NCBI GenBank assembly: GCA_944372315.1
Contig: CALVYX010000019.1
Location: 1-18,678 of the forward strand
Reading direction: 5' to 3'
Length of the DNA stretch: 18,678 nt
Source of the DNA: an uncultured Bacilli bacterium
GTDB lineage: Bacteria; Bacillota_I; Bacilli_A; RF39; UBA660
Part shown: positions 5,418 through 13,206 of the stretch, piece after piece
How positions within the stretch are numbered: the stretch's first letter is position 1
How the letters are laid out: each line of letters begins with the position of its first letter
The notes under the pieces: generated by a model
Told to the model about the DNA's origin: nothing
Databases searched by the model: none
What the model saw: the letters and a program-made list of their open reading frames with translations, nothing else
Position numbers and translations under genes: made by a program

Positions 5418-6809
5418 GAAAAAGTTGTTCAAGATTTTTTAAAGGATATCGGATATAGTGTTAATAAAATAGATACTGATCAAGAAAATAGAGTTAACAA
5501 TTGGCTTATGTGGTATGAGGGAAAAACAAAAGACCATGAATATTATGTTTATAATGGTAGAAAAAGAAATAAATATATATTAAAAAGCCTTAATATAGCG
5601 AGTCAATCATGCGAGGATTTGTCAGATTTTTTCTTTAATGAAAAATTAGAAATAACAATAAGCAATAAAAGAGTCCAAAAAGCAATAAACGATTGTTTTA
5701 TGCAAAATGGATTTTTAGATAATGCTAATAGTTTAATGCAATTAGTAGAGGCACTAGGAACTGGTGCTTTTGTTCCGTATTTAGATGAGGGTGTACTTAG
5801 AATAAACTATTTAGATGCTACTAACATTGTTATTTTAAATGCTACTAAAAAGGAAGTCAAAGAAGTATTATTTTGGACTAAAACTAAAACTCTAAATGGC
5901 GAAATTATTACTATAAACGCCCATATCCTAGATGAAAATAGCAATTATATAATACATAATCGAAAATATGAACGGAAAAGTGATTCAAGTACCTATCAAA
6001 AAATAGATTTAGGTGATTTAGAAAAAGTTGAAACAAAATCTGTAATACCTAAATTTGCAATGCTATTTACTCCTAAGATTAATAATTTAGATATTGATAG
6101 TCCTTATGGTATTAGTTCATATGCAAATGCAACTGATATTATATTAGGCATCGATAAAGTATATGATAGTTTAGATAATGAAACATGGTTAGGTAGAAAA
6201 AGAGTTTATGTATCAACTAGTGCAACATCATTTAATGTTGATGAAAATGGAAATATGACTCCGATATTTGACCCAACAGATGTAACTTTTTATGCAGTGC
6301 CTGGCAAAGATGAAAAAGAAATATTAAAAGAAAGTTCTTTTGATTTAAGAATTGAAGCTTTAACTCAAGCTTTGCAAGCACAATTAAATCTTTATACTTC
6401 TAAGGTTGGATTAGGGCATAATTATTATAAATTCAAAGATGGTGAAGTATATGTTAATACTGATAATGTAATGAGTTCTAATAGTGATGTATATCGTAAA
6501 ATTAAGAAGCAAGAAAATATAATTACTAAAGCAATAATTCAATTGTGTTATGCTATAGCAGATTTGTTAAAATTATCTGGCACTTTTAGTGTATCAGTTA
6601 ATTATGATGATAGCATTATTGAAGATACTGATAAAATTCGAACTCAAGCGCAAACAGAATATAATTCTAAATTAATTAGTAAAGCTCAATATTATAGAGA
6701 TGTGTATAAATTAAAAGATGAGGAAGCATTGCAATTTGCTGAACAAATGAACGAAGAAATAAAAAATCAGACAATAACTGATGGTAGTGAGTTCAATTTA
6801 GATGAATAA
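5415..6809 (+). CDS. Portal protein (SPP1 gp6-like), ACG start, 464 aa
   Basis: The portal is the dodecameric channel at one capsid vertex through which DNA enters. Position directly after TerL, length and the middle region (NLDIDSPYGISSYANATDII and following) fit the SPP1-type portal family. Without the ACG start the first in-frame ATG is at 5508, with no ribosome binding site, and 31 residues would be lost (EKVVQDFLKDIGYSVNKIDT and so on). The C terminus is acidic and overlaps the minor head gene by 8 bases. Product assignment is secure by context; the start is inferred from the perfect GGAGG spacing. Confidence 0.9.
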   Translation, partial: TEKVVQDFLKDIGYSVNKIDTDQENRVNNWLMWYEGKTKDHEYYVYNGRKRNKYILKSLNIASQSCEDLSDFFFNEKLEITISNKRVQKAINDCFMQNGFLDNANSLMQLVEALGTGAFVPYLDEGVLRINYLDATNIVILNATKKEVKEVLFWTKTKTLNGEIITINAHILDENSNYIIHNRKYERKSDSSTYQKIDLGDLEKVETKSVIPKFAMLFTPKINNLDIDSPYGISSYANATDIILGIDKVYDSLDNETWLGRKRVYVSTSATSFNVDENGNMTPIFDPTDVTFYAVPGKDEKEILKESSFDLRIEALTQALQAQLNLYTSKVGLGHNYYKFKDGEVYVNTDNVMSSNSDVYRKIKKQENIITKAIIQLCYAIADLLKLSGTFSVSVNYDDSIIEDTDKIRTQAQTEYNSKLISKAQYYRDVYKLKDEEALQFAEQMNEEIKNQTITDGSEFNLDE

Positions 6810-8382
6810 TGAAGAGTTAGTTAATAAAGCAATTGAGCCTCTTCTTGAAATGTATACTAAAATTGAAAATGATTTATTAGTAATGATAGCAGAGCATTTT
6901 AAGTCAAATGCAGAGTTTTTAAATAGTGATTATTGGCGAATACAAAAGTTAGAAGAAATGGGATTGTTCAATGAAGAAGTAATTGAGTATTTAGCAAAGT
7001 ATACTAATCGTACTAGAGAAGAGATATTAAAAGCATTAGAAGAAATAGGATATGATACTTTTGATATCAATAAGTTGGAAAATGTTTTTGAGCATGGAAA
7101 AATAAGAATAAATCCTAATACACTGATTGAAAATAACACTATTCAGAACATCATTAATAATGCCTACAACGAACTTTCTAATCATTTCATAGAGTTATCT
7201 AATAAAATAGCAAATTCAACGAGAGAAGCCTATTTAAATATAGTAGAAGAGGCATATCTTAAAACATCAATGGGAACACACTCATATCAGGAAGCTATAA
7301 GAGAGAGTCTTAATAGTTTAGGTAATAAGGGAATAACCACTTTAACATACACTACAATAGATGATGCAGGAAATATTATAGGAATTAGAAATTATGATGT
7401 TGAGGGTACGGTTAGAAGAGATATTCTTACTGGTGTAAGATCATTGTCTAATGATATCAATAAAACTACTGTTGAAGAATTAGAGTGCGAATGGGTATAT
7501 TTATCTGAACACTTAAGATGTAGGCCAACACATTTTGATTGGCAAGGTACAATAATCAAATACGAAGATTTAGTTAATGTAACTAATTATGGAGATGTTG
7601 CTGGTTTAGGGGGTATAAATTGTGCACATTATTTTGAACCATATTTTGGTGATGCTCGTGGAGATGAATTAAAAAGCATTTCCAAAGAAGATGCATTAGA
7701 ACAATACCATTTAAGTCAAGAGCAAAGATATCTTGAAAGAGGAATTAGAAAATGGAAAAGAAAAGCCGAGGTGTGGAAAAGTTCGGACAACATTGATCAA
7801 TATAATAAATGTACAGATAAGGTTAGAGAATGGCAAAGCAGATTAAAGAATTTTACTGAAGAACATAACCTAAGAAGAGACTATACTAGAGAATATGTTG
7901 CTCAAAGATATCCAAATTGGTATGTAAAATTAACTCAAGATGAAAAACAAGCATTAAACCAATATATTAGTAGTGACTCATATAAAATAAACGAAAAGCT
8001 ATATACAAATACTCCTTTAACAACAGAAGAAGAGACATTAGTTAAACATATTGATAATGCCCTTGATAAAATCCCCAACTATAAAGGATATGTTAATAGG
8101 TCAGTATTTATAAAAAATCAGGATCATTTAAATGAAATATTAAGTGTGTTTAATAATAAAGATTTAATCGGAAGTTGGAGTTCATATGTGTCATCAAGTA
8201 AAATTGTATATGATGATACAGCTGAACTACAATTTAGAATTTTATCAAAAACTGGTAAAAATATATCGTCTTTGAATAAAAATGAACAAGAAATTCTATT
8301 TAAAAGAAATACGAGGTTTAAAATTGTTGATTATAATCAAAAAAATGGTAAAATAAATATTAACTTGGAGGAAGTAGAATAA
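6802..8382 (+). CDS. Minor head protein with C-terminal ADP-ribosyltransferase-like domain, 526 aa
   Basis: Residues about 1-330 look like phage minor capsid protein 2: helical N terminus, then WVYLSEHLRCRPTHFDWQG and INCAHYFEPYFGD, with conserved His, Cys and Trp. Residues about 377-526 have the three marks of arginine-type ADP-ribosyltransferases: an Arg motif (YKGYVNRSV, R433), a Ser motif (SWSSYVSSS, about 458-466) and an E-x-E motif (NEQEILF, E495 and E497) followed by KRNTRFKIVDY. The head part would place it at the portal; the enzyme part could be injected with the DNA and modify host proteins or RNA, as T4 Alt does. Normal ATG start overlapping the portal gene, no strong ribosome binding site, so probably coupled. 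Confidence 0.8.
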   Translation: MNNEELVNKAIEPLLEMYTKIENDLLVMIAEHFKSNAEFLNSDYWRIQKLEEMGLFNEEVIEYLAKYTNRTREEILKALEEIGYDTFDINKLENVFEHGKIRINPNTLIENNTIQNIINNAYNELSNHFIELSNKIANSTREAYLNIVEEAYLKTSMGTHSYQEAIRESLNSLGNKGITTLTYTTIDDAGNIIGIRNYDVEGTVRRDILTGVRSLSNDINKTTVEELECEWVYLSEHLRCRPTHFDWQGTIIKYEDLVNVTNYGDVAGLGGINCAHYFEPYFGDARGDELKSISKEDALEQYHLSQEQRYLERGIRKWKRKAEVWKSSDNIDQYNKCTDKVREWQSRLKNFTEEHNLRRDYTREYVAQRYPNWYVKLTQDEKQALNQYISSDSYKINEKLYTNTPLTTEEETLVKHIDNALDKIPNYKGYVNRSVFIKNQDHLNEILSVFNNKDLIGSWSSYVSSSKIVYDDTAELQFRILSKTGKNISSLNKNEQEILFKRNTRFKIVDYNQKNGKININLEEVE

Positions 8383-8594
8383 TGTTAAATTTTAAAGATT
8401 GGATGATGTTATCTAAAGAAGAAAAAATTAGGCAATATGCTAATTTATCTGAAAGTGATAAGTTTTTGGTAAGACAGGGAAATTATTTTGACAATGACAA
8501 TAACAAAAATACAAATCAAGAAAGTGAATTTATAAAAGAAATTGACGAAATGTATAAAAATTTGAAGCAAAACAATGATAACACTACTTTTTAG
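8382..8594 (+). CDS. Hypothetical protein, 70 aa
   Basis: ATG at 8382 after GGAGGAAGTAGAATA; the stop of the previous gene overlaps it. The N-terminal 35 residues (FKDWMMLSKEEKIRQYANLS) are helical and the C terminus is Asn/Asp rich. Its stop codon lies in the loop of a 7-bp hairpin (ACACTAC 8581-8587 with GTAGTGT 8595-8601). Found between minor head and scaffold genes; function unknown. Confidence 0.7.
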   Translation: MLNFKDWMMLSKEEKIRQYANLSESDKFLVRQGNYFDNDNNKNTNQESEFIKEIDEMYKNLKQNNDNTTF

Positions 8595-8598
8595 GTAG

Positions 8599-8681
8599 TG
8601 TAAGTCGCATTTAAGGGAGGCATAGCCATTGGATGCTATCTTGTAGGTTCGACTCCTAGCTTTTCTTAAATGCGACTTACA
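8599..8681 (+). ncRNA. tRNA-like structured element on a 23-bp stem
   Basis: 8599-8621 pairs with 8659-8681: 17 perfect pairs followed by six pairs with G-U wobbles. On top sit two arms: ATAGC/GCTAT (8622-8626, 8635-8639) with loop CATTGGAT, and TAGG/CCTA (8644-8647, 8655-8658) with loop TTCGACT, which is a textbook T loop. The order acceptor, D-like arm, T arm resembles a tRNA without an anticodon arm. It may be a degenerate tRNA or a dedicated tRNA-mimic RNA. The pairing is seen directly; the role is unknown. Confidence 0.6.
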
Positions 8682-8698
8682 GTGCTTATAAACGCACT

Positions 8699-8729
8699 AA
8701 AGAGCATAGAAATATGTTCTTTTTATTTT
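8699..8729 (+). terminator. Rho-independent terminator inside the virion operon
   Basis: AGAGCATA/TATGTTCT with a GAAA tetraloop (one G-U pair, extended by A-T pairs) followed by TTTTATTTT. It is very similar to the terminator at 2587-2610. A further small hairpin AGTGC/GCACT lies at 8681-8698. No convincing promoter is visible between here and the scaffold start at 8808, so partial read-through or antitermination is likely. Confidence 0.7.
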
Positions 8730-8807
8730 GCCTTTTACTTGGTTAGGCTTTAAAAGAAATCAAGGTGAGGGAATTACTTTGTTACCCTTAATAAAAACGG
8801 AGGAGAT

Positions 8808-9389
8808 ATGAAAAAAACATTTATGCCTTTGAATATTCAGCGATTTGCAGAAAATAGCGGAGAAGAAGGCGAAAACTCAGTTACTCAGACTGAAATTAAA
8901 ACTGAGGGGACAGGAGCTGAACCTGTTGCAAAAACAGAAGAAAAGACTTTTACTCAAGAAGAAGTTAATGCAATGGTACTTAAAGAAGTAAATAAAGTGA
9001 CTAAAAAGTACGAAGGTGTTGACATGAAAAAATACAAGGAATGGGAAGAAAGTCAAAAGACAAAAGAAGAAAAATATGCGGACATTTTAAAAGAAAATGA
9101 AAAATTAAAAAATAATTTAGCATATGCGGAAAACAAATCAGTAGTTGCAAATGCTGGTGTTGATTCTAAATTTCAAAAATTTGTTTTATCTGAGGTATCT
9201 TTAATGGATGGAGATTTTGAGGAAAATTTAAAAAATTATTTAAAAGAAAATTCTCAATATTTAGTTAATAATGAAACTAAAACTCCAAACAGTACAGGTA
9301 TACCTCAAAATAATGCTAACAAAAGTGTTAGTGACAAACAAGCATATTTAGATAAAAAATATGCTAATAATCCATATTACAAAAAATAA
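8808..9389 (+). CDS. Capsid scaffolding protein (gp20-like), 193 aa
   Basis: The N terminus PLNIQRFAE is the hallmark of scaffold proteins of low-GC Gram-positive siphophages. It is followed by an acidic linker, a long Lys/Glu coiled coil (about residues 45-105, including KYEGVDMKKYKEWEESQKTK) and a C-terminal region ending NNPYYKK. It guides capsid assembly and sits directly before the major capsid gene. ATG at 8808 has GGAGGAG at 8799-8805; ATG 8823 (MPLNIQ) is an alternative. Unlike the capsid gene it uses a normal start. Confidence 0.85.
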   Translation: MKKTFMPLNIQRFAENSGEEGENSVTQTEIKTEGTGAEPVAKTEEKTFTQEEVNAMVLKEVNKVTKKYEGVDMKKYKEWEESQKTKEEKYADILKENEKLKNNLAYAENKSVVANAGVDSKFQKFVLSEVSLMDGDFEENLKNYLKENSQYLVNNETKTPNSTGIPQNNANKSVSDKQAYLDKKYANNPYYKK

Positions 9390-9393
9390 TTAA

Positions 9394-9410
9394 GGAGAGG
9401 TGATTTAACG
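9394..9410 (+). promoter_or_regulatory. Shine-Dalgarno and ACG start of major capsid gene
   Basis: GGAGAGGTGAT at 9394-9404, ACG at 9408-9410, base -1 A. In this frame there is no ATG, GTG or TTG between the upstream stop (9387) and ATG 9780. Confidence 0.9.
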
Positions 9411-10265
9411 GCAAAATATGGAAATCAATATGTTGATGAAGAATATTTATCAGCAATAGAACCAAACTTATACACTGATGAAGTTTTAATTCCAAATGTT
9501 ACATTCAGTGAAGATATTGTAGAAGGTCCTGCGGGTGGTTACTATGCACATAAATTAAATGATGGTAATGCAGTAGAACCAGGTACACCAGGAAGAGATT
9601 TTACGGATGAAACTGCAAAAGATGAATTAATTCAAGTTTCATACAATAATAACTTCCAAAAATCAAGAAAAATTTATGGAGTACAAGCAGCAGCAGTTGG
9701 ATTTAATGCTGGCGAAGCATATTTAGCAAATGCATTAAATGTTACTAAAGAAGGAAGAAGATATTCTGCTCTTGCGTGTATGGTTAATGAAGGTACTGTT
9801 TTGGCTGATACAACTGAAACTGATGAAGATAATGTTGTAGCAAATATTATTGCTATGAGAAAAGAAGTAAAAGATAATCACGGACAAGCAAATTTCTTGC
9901 TTGCTAGCACCGCAGTATATGCAGCTGCCTTAAAGGTGTTAGGATTAAAATCTACTGAAGATCCAGCTATTATTAGTGCTCAATTAATTAAAAGGTTTGG
10001 CCTTGATATTATCGAATGTAATTCATTTGATAAAGAAGGAGCTAAATATTATGATTACAGTGGCACATTAAAAACTGTTGACTTAACTGATGTAGAAATG
10101 ATTTGTGGTTATTACCAAGCATTCAAACTTGAAGATAACTTTGCTACATATAGACTAATTGACAGTGAAAACTTTGCTGGTTCTAAAGCTCAAGTAGAAT
10201 ATAACACTGCTATGAGAGTTGTTAGTCCTGAACAAATTATTGTAAAAAAAAAAGTAACAGCGTAA
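9408..10265 (+). CDS. Major capsid protein (HK97 fold), ACG start, 285 aa
   Basis: The product begins AKYGNQYVDEEYLSAIEPNL after the start residue and continues through EAYLANALNV, LIKRFGLDIIECNSF and the AMRVVSPEQIIVKK end. This is a small HK97-type capsid protein, as in other Firmicute siphophages, placed after the scaffold. The first canonical start codon in the frame is ATG 9780, at residue 125, deep in the fold and without a ribosome binding site, so ACG at 9408 is the only credible start. The zero-frame product stops at 10263 soon after a run of ten A (10244-10253), where a -1 frameshift is predicted to make a 362-residue form. Confidence 0.93.
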   Translation, partial: TAKYGNQYVDEEYLSAIEPNLYTDEVLIPNVTFSEDIVEGPAGGYYAHKLNDGNAVEPGTPGRDFTDETAKDELIQVSYNNNFQKSRKIYGVQAAAVGFNAGEAYLANALNVTKEGRRYSALACMVNEGTVLADTTETDEDNVVANIIAMRKEVKDNHGQANFLLASTAVYAAALKVLGLKSTEDPAIISAQLIKRFGLDIIECNSFDKEGAKYYDYSGTLKTVDLTDVEMICGYYQAFKLEDNFATYRLIDSENFAGSKAQVEYNTAMRVVSPEQIIVKKKVTA

Positions 10266-10283
10266 GTTATGTAGTTACTTATG
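10244..10283 (+). other. Predicted -1 ribosomal frameshift site
   Basis: Ten A run through codons AAA AAA AAA of the capsid gene; A AAA AAA at 10247-10253 is a valid -1 slip heptamer. After a 7-base spacer a hairpin follows: CGTAAGT (10261-10267) with ACTTATG (10277-10283), 7 pairs including one G-U, 9-base loop, which contains the zero-frame stop. A competing stem AAGTAAC/GTTACTT is also possible. Confidence 0.75.
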
Positions 10284-10495
10284 ATGCTAATGGTGGTACT
10301 GGGACTATTGAGCCAGTTACTTATACTGGAACACCAATTACTTTAAGTGATGGTACGGGATTAACTGGTCCCGAAGATAAACCAAACTTTTTAGGTTGGG
10401 CAAAAACTTCTACAGCACAAAGTGCAACAGTATCTAGTCCATTTACACCAACTGATAATACTACTTTATATGCAGTATGGTCTGCTACTGAGTAG
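10253..10495 (+). CDS. Frameshift extension of capsid: Listeria-Bacteroides repeat-like domain, about 80 aa
   Basis: This -1 frame is open from the slip site to TAG 10493-10495 and has no start codon or ribosome binding site of its own. After SNSVSYV it encodes a compact domain: VTYDANGGTGTIEP, then PNFLGWAKTSTAQSATV, then TPTDNTTLYAVW. YDANGG, FxGWA and LYAVW are the marks of the Listeria-Bacteroides (Flg_new) repeat, a beta-rich surface module. Several phages append Ig-like modules to a fraction of capsid or tail subunits by frameshift; here the module type is different. It would decorate the outside of the head and might bind host or mucosal glycans. Confidence 0.8.
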   Translation, partial: SNSVSYVVTYDANGGTGTIEPVTYTGTPITLSDGTGLTGPEDKPNFLGWAKTSTAQSATVSSPFTPTDNTTLYAVWSATE

Positions 10496-10504
10496 ATAAC
10501 GATT

Positions 10505-10519
10505 GGAGGGATATAAACG
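10505..10519 (+). promoter_or_regulatory. Shine-Dalgarno and ACG start of connector gene
   Basis: GGAGGG at 10505-10510, 6-base spacer ATATAA, ACG at 10517-10519, base -1 A. The codon before the ACG is the in-frame stop TAA (10514-10516). Confidence 0.88.
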
Positions 10520-10933
10520 GATAGTTATATAGATTATAGCTACTACACAGATAATTTTGGTGGGAATTTAATCCCTCAAGAAAATTTTGATAAGTTTGCT
10601 AAAGGGGCAAGTTATGGAGTTAGATTACGGATTCAAAATAGAGATATTACTAATTTTGAAAGTGAAGTAAAAGATGCTACTTGCTCCGTAGCAGATATTT
10701 TATATAACCAATTTACTGAAAAAGAAAAAATAAAGAATATTGTTAATGGTAATGAAAAAATAATTACATCTGAAAAGGTGGGCGACTATTCACGAAATAT
10801 CAGTGCAATTACTTTAAATGATTTACTATCTTTATCATCTGATGAAAAGATAACAAAAGAAATAAATAAAATTGTAGAGCAATACCTGTTTTTCACGGGA
10901 CTTCTATATGGAGGAATGCCTTGTGTTCGATAA
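10517..10933 (+). CDS. Head-tail connector protein, ACG start, 138 aa
   Basis: The frame opens exactly at ACG 10517, since the preceding codon is TAA, and has no ATG until a few codons from its end (10918), so ordinary ORF finders miss it. The product (DSYIDYSYYTDNFGGNLIPQ onward, with SEVKDATCSVADILYNQF and a helical C terminus EIVEQYLFFTGLLYGG-like) fits the gp6/Gp15-type connector that follows the capsid gene in siphophages. Position immediately after the major capsid and before head-closure genes supports this. The next gene starts within its last codons. Confidence 0.8.
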   Translation, partial: TDSYIDYSYYTDNFGGNLIPQENFDKFAKGASYGVRLRIQNRDITNFESEVKDATCSVADILYNQFTEKEKIKNIVNGNEKIITSEKVGDYSRNISAITLNDLLSLSSDEKITKEINKIVEQYLFFTGLLYGGMPCVR

Positions 10934-11303
10934 GGATATAACTGTTATTAATAAATATTTTAATAAGAGTACAAAATTAAATGAATATAAGGTACATCAT
11001 CTTAAAGGATTTTGGAGTTCTAATAGTGGAATTAGTATATCTGATACACAATTAGTAAAATCCGATGGTTTAATCGTGCGAATTTTAATGAGTGAAAGAG
11101 GATATGTTAATCCTAAATCTTTTGCTGGAGAAGATGATACTTGGACACTTCAAAATGGTGATTATTTGGTAAAAGGCATTGTTGATAATGTTGATACAAT
11201 TACTACAATTTTAGATGACTATGAATGCTTAAAAATAACAAATATAGCTATTAAAGATTATGGTAGTGATGACATGCAACATTTTGCAATAACTGGTGAA
11301 TGA
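10923..11303 (+). CDS. Head closure/connector phage protein, 126 aa
   Basis: GTG at 10923 is preferred because GGAGG at 10910-10914 lies 8 bases upstream; an ATG at 10908 in the same frame overlaps that site itself. The product (FDKDITVINKYFNKSTKLNE onward, WTLQNGDYLVKGIVDN in the middle) is a small beta-rich protein of the kind encoded second after the capsid, where head-closure proteins lie. The family is not firmly recognised. Stop overlaps the next ATG. Confidence 0.7.
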   Translation: MFDKDITVINKYFNKSTKLNEYKVHHLKGFWSSNSGISISDTQLVKSDGLIVRILMSERGYVNPKSFAGEDDTWTLQNGDYLVKGIVDNVDTITTILDDYECLKITNIAIKDYGSDDMQHFAITGE

Positions 11304-11740
11304 TGGATTTTGAAATAGAAGCATTTTTACCAGACCAACAACAAATAATGGATAGATTTGGTCTAAATGAAAATGGCCGTACTCAGAAGATAGTAGACAC
11401 ATCTTTTATTCATTATATGAGGCTTAAAATGCCGCGAGATAGTGGAGTAATGATTGCTAATACTAGAAATCCGCAAGGGGGATTAGTAACAGTTGAAACT
11501 CCTTATGCGCATTATATGAATGAAGGTATTAAGTATGTAGATCCTATTACTGGTAAAGGAGCATTTTTCAATGAAAACTATGGTTTTTGGAGTAGACCAA
11601 ATACTAGTAAAGTTCCAAGTAATGAATCGCTTAATTATCATGGTGGCCCAGATAGGGGTGCACACTTTGTTGAAAGAACAGCAAGTGAGAACTTTGATGA
11701 TATATTAAGAGAGGCCCAAAAGGAGATTGATAGACTATGA
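11300..11740 (+). CDS. Minor capsid/tail completion protein (HK97 gp10-like), 146 aa
   Basis: Residues near 80-95 and the ending GPDRGAHFVERTASENFDDI with following LREAQKEIDRL match the phage minor capsid (Minor_capsid_2) type: YAHYMNEG, a FWSRP stretch, then a R-G-x-HFVE helix. Such proteins join the head to the tail. ATG 11300 is coupled by overlap to the previous stop, and its own stop overlaps the next start. Confidence 0.75.
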   Translation: MMDFEIEAFLPDQQQIMDRFGLNENGRTQKIVDTSFIHYMRLKMPRDSGVMIANTRNPQGGLVTVETPYAHYMNEGIKYVDPITGKGAFFNENYGFWSRPNTSKVPSNESLNYHGGPDRGAHFVERTASENFDDILREAQKEIDRL

Positions 11741-12162
11741 TTGAAAAAATTAGGGATTACATTGCAACTTGTCCTTATTTAGATGAATTTACCGCTCTAA
11801 ATGTCAATTATTTAGTTGATAAAGTTAAAGCATATTCAGTAAATGAAAGCACTGCTTATAATCCTGTTGTGAATACATATTTAAATGGGGACAAAGAAAT
11901 GCAATTTTTATTTAGTTTCGATGCCAAACTCTATTGGAATGATGAAGTGAAAAATAATATTGATAATTCGGCATTTTTTGAAAAATTTAGGGATTGGTTA
12001 GAAAATAATGATGATAATGATATTTATCCCGCGGTTGATGGTATTCAACCATTGTCCATTAGTGCTACAACTAATGGATATATTTTTGCAACAAATTCTA
12101 ATGAAGCGATTTATAGGATTAGTTGTAAATTTGATTATCTTAAGATAAAAGGAGGAATTTAA
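11737..12162 (+). CDS. Tail terminator/minor capsid protein (Minor_capsid_3-like), 141 aa
   Basis: ATG 11737 is in an ATGA overlap. The sequence starts with a helical IEKIRDYIATCPYLDEFTAL segment, then MQFLFSFDAKLYWNDE and a beta ending YRISCKFDYLKIKGGI, the usual pattern of the tail-completion protein encoded directly before the major tail protein. Its TAA shares one base with the ACG start of that gene (TAACG), exactly as TAATG overlaps do with ordinary starts. Confidence 0.75.
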   Translation: MIEKIRDYIATCPYLDEFTALNVNYLVDKVKAYSVNESTAYNPVVNTYLNGDKEMQFLFSFDAKLYWNDEVKNNIDNSAFFEKFRDWLENNDDNDIYPAVDGIQPLSISATTNGYIFATNSNEAIYRISCKFDYLKIKGGI

Positions 12163-12164
12163 CG
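12151..12164 (+). promoter_or_regulatory. Shine-Dalgarno and ACG start of major tail protein
   Basis: GGAGG at 12151-12155, spacer AATTTA, ACG at 12162-12164, base -1 A. The alternative ATG 12192 has only a weak AGAAG upstream. Confidence 0.78.
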
Positions 12165-12659
12165 AGTAAGTTTGTAAAAAGAAGTGAAATAATGGCTTTC
12201 TTAAACATTGAACCAAGTGGTTCTAGTGAATCATGGGCTTTAGTAGGTAATGGTATGACCACAGGATCATATTCATATGAGGCTACTGAAACCAGTGAAA
12301 CATATATCATAAATGAAAACGCAACTACAACAGTAGATAGTTATGCTGTTTCATTAGATGGAGAAATGAAATGTATCTACGGTGATCAAGTATATGATTA
12401 TATTAATGGTTTAAGATATAATCTTGCTACTGGTACGGATGCAGAAACAACTGTTTTATTAATTGATAAATATGATACTGATGATGATGGAAGCTTCAAA
12501 GCACAAAAGTTCAATTGCTCAATTAGCATCAGTTCATATGGTGGCGATGGTGGAGCTACTCCTAGCATTGGATTTAAAATTAATGTTAATGGCGACCCTA
12601 CACAAGGCACTGCTACTATTGCGAGTGGAGTCCCAACATTTACCGAAGCTAGTGCTTAA
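12162..12659 (+). CDS. Major tail protein, ACG start, 165 aa
   Basis: The tube protein starts SKFVKRSEIMAFLNIE after the start residue and carries WALVGNGMTTGSYSYEATET, then LDGEMKCIYGDQVYDYINGL and GGDGGATPSIGFKINVNGDP, typical of short major tail proteins of Firmicute siphophages. It assembles into the hexameric-ring tail tube. ACG 12162 adds ten residues relative to ATG 12192 and has the better ribosome binding site. It is followed by the two tail-assembly genes. Confidence 0.85.
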   Translation, partial: TSKFVKRSEIMAFLNIEPSGSSESWALVGNGMTTGSYSYEATETSETYIINENATTTVDSYAVSLDGEMKCIYGDQVYDYINGLRYNLATGTDAETTVLLIDKYDTDDDGSFKAQKFNCSISISSYGGDGGATPSIGFKINVNGDPTQGTATIASGVPTFTEASA

Positions 12660-12660
12660 T

Positions 12661-12696
12661 TTAGGGGTAAGAATAATCTTACCCTTATTTTTTATA
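12661..12696 (+). terminator. Possible weak terminator or hairpin after major tail gene
   Basis: GGGGTAAGA and TCTTACCC form a stem around a short AATAA-type loop, followed by TTATTTTTTAT. High expression of the tail tube gene with partial termination here would lower the downstream genes. Stem and T run are seen directly; strength is unknown. Confidence 0.65.
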
Positions 12697-12708
12697 TAAG
12701 GAGGAAAA

Positions 12709-13206
12709 ATGAACGAATATATTAATATTAAGAAAAGAGACATTGTTAGAATTGGTATAAAAGATGAAGATGGAAATGTAAAGTTAGATAAGGACGGTCA
12801 TGAGGTCTTTATCGAGTTTGATTTAGAGGATATAAATTTAATTGATAACTATAGTAAAGCAATTACTATGTGCGAAAAGGCCGGAAAGACTTTACAATCT
12901 GAATTAGTAATTATCAATAAAAAGGAAGATGTAAAAATTAATGATTATATTACAAGAAATCAAAAAGCAAAAATGGATGCTTTGAAAAAGTATTATAAAT
13001 CTATTGAAGAAGCAATGAATTTGTTTTTGGGAGAAAACGGATTTGATAAAATATTTGGCAGTAAAAGATATTTAACTATGCTAGATGATTTATCAGAAAT
13101 GTTGGCACCGATTATGCCACTTCTTAAAGTCAATGTTGATAGTATTCAAAATAAAATCATAACTAAATATAAATCACATGATGAAAAAGTATTAAAAGAT
13201 GAATAA
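12709..13206 (+). CDS. Tail assembly chaperone-like protein, 165 aa
   Basis: ATG 12709 after AGGAGG. It begins with INIKKRDIVRIGIKDEDGNV, then a long helical region (YYKSIEEAMNLFLGENGFDK and on). It occupies the first of the two slots between major tail protein and tape measure, where tail assembly chaperones are encoded. The stop overlaps the next ATG (ATGAATAA), so the second product is made by coupling; no clear frameshift signal was found. Confidence 0.7.
   Translation: MNEYINIKKRDIVRIGIKDEDGNVKLDKDGHEVFIEFDLEDINLIDNYSKAITMCEKAGKTLQSELVIINKKEDVKINDYITRNQKAKMDALKKYYKSIEEAMNLFLGENGFDKIFGSKRYLTMLDDLSEMLAPIMPLLKVNVDSIQNKIITKYKSHDEKVLKDE

Noticed and set aside
9780..10265. Capsid gene starting at ATG 9780
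   Set aside because: It has no ribosome binding site and lacks 124 residues of normal capsid sequence that are encoded in frame upstream.
10499..10501. ACG at 10499 as start of the connector gene
   Set aside because: An in-frame TAA at 10514 closes it; ACG 10517 follows that stop with a proper ribosome binding site.
12463..12699. Plus-strand frame inside the major tail gene
   Set aside because: Met/Leu-rich out-of-frame shadow of the tail protein gene, no ribosome binding site.
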